64,000 bases of DNA. Origin: Candidatus Leptofilum gracile. Its GTDB lineage: Bacteria > Chloroflexota > Anaerolineae > Promineifilales > Promineifilaceae. The DNA is taken from the NCBI GenBank assembly GCA_016713825.1, contig JADJOJ010000001.1, positions 372,001 through 436,000 on the forward strand, written 5' to 3'. Shown piece by piece: positions 60,604 to 64,000 of the stretch (within the stretch, counting starts at the first letter, position 1; each line of letters begins with the position of its first letter). Below the pieces are notes generated by a model. That model did no database searches and was not told the DNA's origin. It worked only from the letters and a program-made list of their open reading frames with translations. The translations under genes were made by a program, and so were the position numbers.

Positions 60604-62576
60604 TTGAGAAACCTTCCCTTGCCTTCCCGTTCCCTGAACCGCCAACCCGTCTGGATGATGACCGCCCTGCTGCTGGCTGGGGCGGTGCTGCGGTTGTTTG
60701 GGCTGAACAACCTCTCCCCGCCCGGCATCACCCATGATGAGGTGGCCAACTGGCTCATCGACCGTTCGATTTTGGCGGGCGAACACGCCATCTACTTCAC
60801 CCGCGCCTACGGGCATGAGGCGGGTTTCCATTATCTGCAAACCGGCTTCGTCGCTCTGCTTGGCGACAACGTTTTGGCACTGCGTTTGCCTGCCGCATTT
60901 TGCGGCTTGCTCGGCGTCGCCGTCACGTTTGCGCTGGCGCGCCAGCTTTTTGGCAAAAACGTCGCCCTCATTGCTGCGGGATTGCTGGCGGTGCTGTTTT
61001 GGCCGGTGTTTTACGGCCGTCTCGCCCTCCGCGCCATTTCCCTGCCATTGGTAGCGGGGTTGTCGGCGTACTTTTGGTGGAAAGCGTGGGAAATTGAAGG
61101 GGTGAAAGGGAGAAAGGGTGAAGGGGTGAAAAAGCCAGTCACCCGTTCACCCCTTCACCCTTTCACCCTTTCCGGCATTTTTGCTGGCTTGTCCCTCCAC
61201 ACCTACATGGCCGCCCGCGCCGTGCCGATTTTCTACGCGCTCTGGCTGGCATATCTGGCCATCTTTCATTGGCGGGAATTTAAGCAGCGGTGGCGGGGGA
61301 TTGTGCTGTTTGTGGTGATGGCTGTCGTTGTGGCCGCGCCGCTGGTCATCTTTTTGCAAACCGTTCCCGACGCCGAATTCCGCATCAGCGAGGTGGATGC
61401 GCCGCTGCAAGCGCTGCGCTCTGGCGATTGGCAGCCGGTGCTGAGCAACGGCCTCAATCTGCTGGGCATGTTTGGCTTTGTCGGCGATCCGCTGTGGCGC
61501 GAAGGGGTGCCATCCGCCCCGGTGTTTGAGCCTGTGGTAGCCGTGCTGTTTTATGGGGGATTGCTGCTTTGCCTGTGGCGTTGGCGACAGCCGCGTTATG
61601 CCTTTTGCTGATTTGGTTGGCCGTCTCGGTCACCCCCAGCCTCGTCACCATCAACGCCCCCAGCCACATTCGCAGCATCTTGATTTTACCTGTACTAACC
61701 ATCTTCCCTGCCCTACTTATGCACAGTTTAGGGCGGTTATCCACAGTTATTGGCCAGTTATCCACAAGAAGTTCCCAAATATTGGTCTTGACGCTGCTTT
61801 TATTTTATGCTGCCCGAACATCTGTTTTACAGTTTCAAACGTGGCCCAACGGCGGTGACGTGCCGTTTGTGTGGCAGGCGGCGTTTACGGAGATGGCGCG
61901 GTATCTGGACGGCCGTTCCGACCTCACATCCGCCGCCGTTGCCGGTTGGTCCCCCAGCACGATGGACAGCCCCACGATGACCCTCCTGCGCCAAAACGAT
62001 GCCCTCCCCCTCAGCCACTTCGACCCGCAAGAAGGCACCCTCATTTTGCCCGCTGCGGAGCCGGTGGTGGTGATACGGCCGTCTGACCTCCCCCTCGATC
62101 CATTCTGGGAAACCCAACTACAAAATTGGGGCTTCACCCCTCACCCCCTTCACCCCTTCACCCTTTACGAAAGGCAAAAACAGCCAACTATCGAGTTGGC
62201 AAACCCACTGAACGTCCAGTTTGGCGATGAGCTTGTTTTGTTGGGGTATGAGTGGTTAGAAAGTGGCGATTTACTGCTGGGGTGGTTGGTTACGGCCGTT
62301 CCCCCCGCCCCCCGCCAACAATTCATTCACAGCCTCGCCGCCGACGGCAGCCAACTGGCCGACACCTACCGCTTCGACGCCCCCGACCCGCAAGGCATCT
62401 GGTTCCCCCACTGGCAGCCCGGCGACCTCATTTTGCAGCGCCTCACCCCACCCGCGCAGGGCGAAGCCACCCAGCTCCGCCTGGGCTGGTTCGACCCCAC
62501 CACCTGCACCCCTGGCCCCTGCCAAAACCTGCACACGGAGGAAGGGATGGAGTTTGTGCTGCTGCCGGTGGAGTAA
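60604..62576 (+). CDS. GT39-type membrane glycosyltransferase, split by one frameshift
   Basis: About 657 residues when repaired. The first part (60604-61611) has the GT-C entry LSPPGITHDEVANWLIDRSI with the catalytic-type acidic pair, then helices. The second part continues in another frame from WLAVSVTPSLVTINAPSHIRS, with the last helices and an outside beta domain (FGDELVLLGYEWLESGDLLLGWLV). The frames join if the T-run at 61603-61606 has one more T. The beta domain resembles that of the protein at 36132. An in-frame hairpin repeat lies at 61095-61172. The first codon is TTG; a start near 60655 is also possible. Confidence 0.82.
61095..61172. repeat. GGGTGAA inverted repeat inside the GT39 gene
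   Basis: GAAAGGGTGAAGGGGTGAA (61112-61130) and its exact complement (61146-61164), 19-bp arms. It encodes IEGVKGRKGEGVKKP...SPLHPFTLS in frame. A lone half-copy is at 62138-62166 in the same gene. Confidence 0.85.
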
Positions 62577-62639
62577 TTGGGTAATTGAGTGATTTGTAAT
62601 TGGGGAACGGCAGTACCCACCAAACTACTCTGCAAAACG

Positions 62640-63263
62640 TTATCGTTTAAATGCTGATACACAATAATGTTCTGCCGGATCAAGGTGAAGATCAACAATA
62701 TCAAAGTTGCTTAAAAACATCCGTAATTCTTCAGGCGTAAAATAATGATGCGGCAATCCTATTTCCCAGCCATCCAGGGGAACAAAGGTATTTGGTTCGA
62801 TCTCTTCGTATCTGGTAGCTTGGTTTTTCATTTTTGGCACGGTAACGAACAAAAATCCGCCTTTAACGAGCACGCGCTCCATTTCTGCAATGATCTTTTT
62901 TATTGTGGCAACGTCAGCATGATGAATCACCTGTACAGAGACAATCGCATCGAAAAAATCATCATCCCACGGTAATTTCTCCGTCATCTCTTGCAGCACA
63001 AGCTCAGCGCTTATCTTTTCGGCCTGCAACCATTGGGTAGAAGCCTTTATACCTTCTTGCGAATTATCCAATCCATACACAGAAAACCCGTGTTGGGCCA
63101 GATAAATCAGCTGCCGCCCTGTGCCGCACCCCAAATCCAAAATATTCTGCGCCGGAATACTTTGCAATTGCTTTACCACATTGGCCATGTCCCAATGCGG
63201 TTCCAGAAACACCTTGCCGTGCTCCTTAAAAATCTTTTCCCATGCTGTTGAATCACGCTTCAT
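62640..63263 (-). CDS. Class I SAM-dependent methyltransferase
   Basis: A 207-residue methyltransferase. Motif I is NILDLGCGTGRQLIYLAQHGF, motif II VYGLDNSQEGIKAS, motif III VLQEMTEKLPWDDDFFDAIVSVQVIHHA, with MERVLVKGGFLFVTVPK after it. This is the methyltransf_11/25 pattern; substrate not known. AGAAAGGAACC upstream supports the start at MKRDSTAWEKIFKEHG. Base composition is more A+T-rich than the surrounding genes. Confidence 0.9.
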   Translation of the reverse strand: MKRDSTAWEKIFKEHGKVFLEPHWDMANVVKQLQSIPAQNILDLGCGTGRQLIYLAQHGFSVYGLDNSQEGIKASTQWLQAEKISAELVLQEMTEKLPWDDDFFDAIVSVQVIHHADVATIKKIIAEMERVLVKGGFLFVTVPKMKNQATRYEEIEPNTFVPLDGWEIGLPHHYFTPEELRMFLSNFDIVDLHLDPAEHYCVSAFKR

Positions 63264-63317
63264 TATGCGGTTCCTTTCTGATAATTAGCTACCGTAGTTG
63301 CGAAGCCAAAAAATGAT

Positions 63318-63674
63318 TCAGTGGCTTTTCTTGCGCACAATCCTCGGTGTAAAAAATCGCTCTTGAAACTCCGTTAAGGCTAAAATTTGTTCATCACTAT
63401 ATGTTGTACCTTCAGGAACAACAATGAGTTTATCGTCATCATCATCCAGCCTGTGTATGACAGCAATGCACAACCCCGTAAACTCGTCTACAGGTTCAAA
63501 AACGCCCAAGACATAAGCATCTATGCTGTCACCATCAGGAGCTTTTGTTTTTGGTAACTCTCCATAATTGACGGGATAGAAAAATCCCCATCTTGGGTGT
63601 CTGCTACCCATTGGTCGATCCATTTTGACAGTAACGATTTCACCTATATATTTTGTTGCGTAATCTTTAGCCAT
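63318..63674 (-). CDS. Inorganic pyrophosphatase-like protein
   Basis: A 118-residue protein starting at MAKDYATKYIGEIVTVKMDRPMGSRHPRWGFFYPVNYGEL. APDGDSIDAYVLGVFEPVDEFTG matches the type I pyrophosphatase signature (D-G-D-x-x-D), where the Asp residues bind magnesium. It is shorter than standard pyrophosphatase (about 170-180), so it may act on another phosphate compound. The C-terminus is basic. Confidence 0.75.
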   Translation of the reverse strand: MAKDYATKYIGEIVTVKMDRPMGSRHPRWGFFYPVNYGELPKTKAPDGDSIDAYVLGVFEPVDEFTGLCIAVIHRLDDDDDKLIVVPEGTTYSDEQILALTEFQERFFTPRIVRKKSH

Positions 63675-63718
63675 ACAAGTCGCCTCCCCCAACTATATAG
63701 ACCAGGATGTTGCGTGCT

Positions 63719-63811
63719 TTATTTTCCCTTAGAATGCCCGTGAGCCAAAGGTATCTGGTTCAATTTCTGCATGGTCTCATCGTCTAAATTCTGGATCGTT
63801 ATCCAAGCCAT
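63719..63811 (-). pseudogene. Remnant of a FitA-like ribbon-helix-helix antitoxin
   Basis: A 30-residue frame starting MAWITIQNLDDETMQKLNQI and ending at HGHSKGK. It matches the start of FitA/VapB-type antitoxins (MAxITIRNLDDEVxxKLxxRAxxHGRS) but stops where the C-terminal toxin-binding part should begin. No PIN toxin is adjacent, so it is probably a decayed gene. The assignment is by eye. Confidence 0.5.
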
Positions 63812-63820
63812 GGCACACCT

Positions 63821-63875
63821 CACGAGAATGCTATCGTTGATTGCAGTTCAACCAACGATAGCAAATTATCTCGTG
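63821..63875. repeat. Two-tier inverted repeat
   Basis: CACGAGA (63821-63827) with TCTCGTG (63869-63875) encloses GCTATCGTTG (63830-63839) with CAACGATAGC (63853-63862). It lies between the synthetase gene end and the antitoxin remnant on the minus strand; it may terminate the former or be an operator of the latter. Confidence 0.6.
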
Positions 63876-63893
63876 CCAGCCAATCATCCATCA

Positions 63894-64000
63894 TCACGGG
63901 GTGAGGCGCTTTTGGTCGCGGGGGAAGAGTGTGGCCAGGCGCAGGTTGGGCAGGCCCAAGAGCTGCATCAACAGCCGCTCTAGCCCGATGGCAAAACCGC
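63894..64000 (-). CDS. Class II aminoacyl-tRNA synthetase (Asp/Asn type), C-terminal end
   Basis: Only the last 35 codons are in the window. They read GFAIGLERLLMQLLGLPNLR then ATLFPRDQKRLTP, which is class II motif 3 (G-x-x-x-G-x-E-R) and the C-terminus of AspS/AsnS-type enzymes. The enzyme charges tRNA with Asp or Asn; which of the two cannot be told from this piece. Confidence 0.85.
   Translation of the reverse strand, partial: GFAIGLERLLMQLLGLPNLRLATLFPRDQKRLTP

Noticed and set aside
63771..63983. 70-codon plus-strand frame at the right edge
   Set aside because: It runs antisense to the synthetase gene end and the antitoxin remnant, and its sequence is not protein-like.

Overview
The window reads as chromosomal DNA of a free-living, GC-rich, filamentous-type Chloroflexota, probably Anaerolineae-like. 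This is inferred from gene content: a SARP/NB-ARC/TPR regulator, a ParB-like small protein, secreted proteins with Thr-Pro stalks, a cNMP/PH membrane protein, and bacterial-type heme export (CcmABCD). No rRNA, tRNA, CRISPR array or intact insertion sequence was found.

Layout. 1-4530: molybdenum hydroxylase (xanthine dehydrogenase-like) genes. 4543-8974 (minus): a receptor-like Ser/Thr kinase and two secreted proteins. 9395-11628: accessory genes for the hydroxylase (YqeB-like, then a YqeC-MocA fusion). 11703-27053: a large regulator and assorted metabolic, envelope and hydrolase genes, ending in a TetR-SRPBCC pair. 27117-32601 (minus): a cytochrome c maturation block (DUF2085, TlpA-like, CcdA-like, CcmD, CcmC, CcmB, CcmA). 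32724-32980: a MITE. 33239-40446: a membrane protein, MurJ, a GT39 protein, an RDD fragment next to a 66-G homopolymer, and prephenate dehydratase. 40531-45526 (minus): a nucleoside-type BMP ABC importer. 45639-47459: a GT8 protein and a YafQ/DinJ toxin-antitoxin pair. 47605-52065: an A+T-rich cassette (regulator, membrane redoxin, secreted 10-cysteine peptide, ABC-2 exporter). 52062-62576: GH1 glycosidase, a V4R protein with a response regulator, then YfhO, flippase, small toxin-antitoxin-like genes and GT39. 62640-64000: methyltransferase, pyrophosphatase-like protein, an antitoxin remnant and the end of an aminoacyl-tRNA synthetase gene.

Two genome-wide sequence habits stand out. The palindrome ACGGCCGT occurs about a hundred times by eye (one or two expected), inside genes and between them, much like HIP1 in cyanobacteria. 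Short heptanucleotide arrays (units such as ATTGGAG, CAGTTAT, TACCGAT, GTGAAAC), often as facing inverted copies forming strong hairpins, lie between genes and also in frame inside at least five genes. They resemble the STRR repeats of cyanobacteria.

The best candidate for an undescribed system is the 47605-52065 cassette. It is A+T-rich and free of the ACGGCCGT palindrome from 47765 to 52360. It is headed by a near-consensus promoter whose 17-bp spacer contains twelve G residues (a possible phase-variation switch) and by an atypical regulator lacking the phospho-acceptor Asp. Behind that lie two 13-bp direct repeats exactly 22 bp apart, a membrane-anchored CxxC redoxin, a Sec-exported 10-cysteine peptide, a terminator, and a dedicated ABC-2 permease and ATPase.

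At least three, probably four, genes carry single-base frameshifts, mostly in homopolymers (near 187, 1284, 58105, 61604). Together with the poly-G tract this suggests residual assembly errors, so these genes may be intact in the organism.
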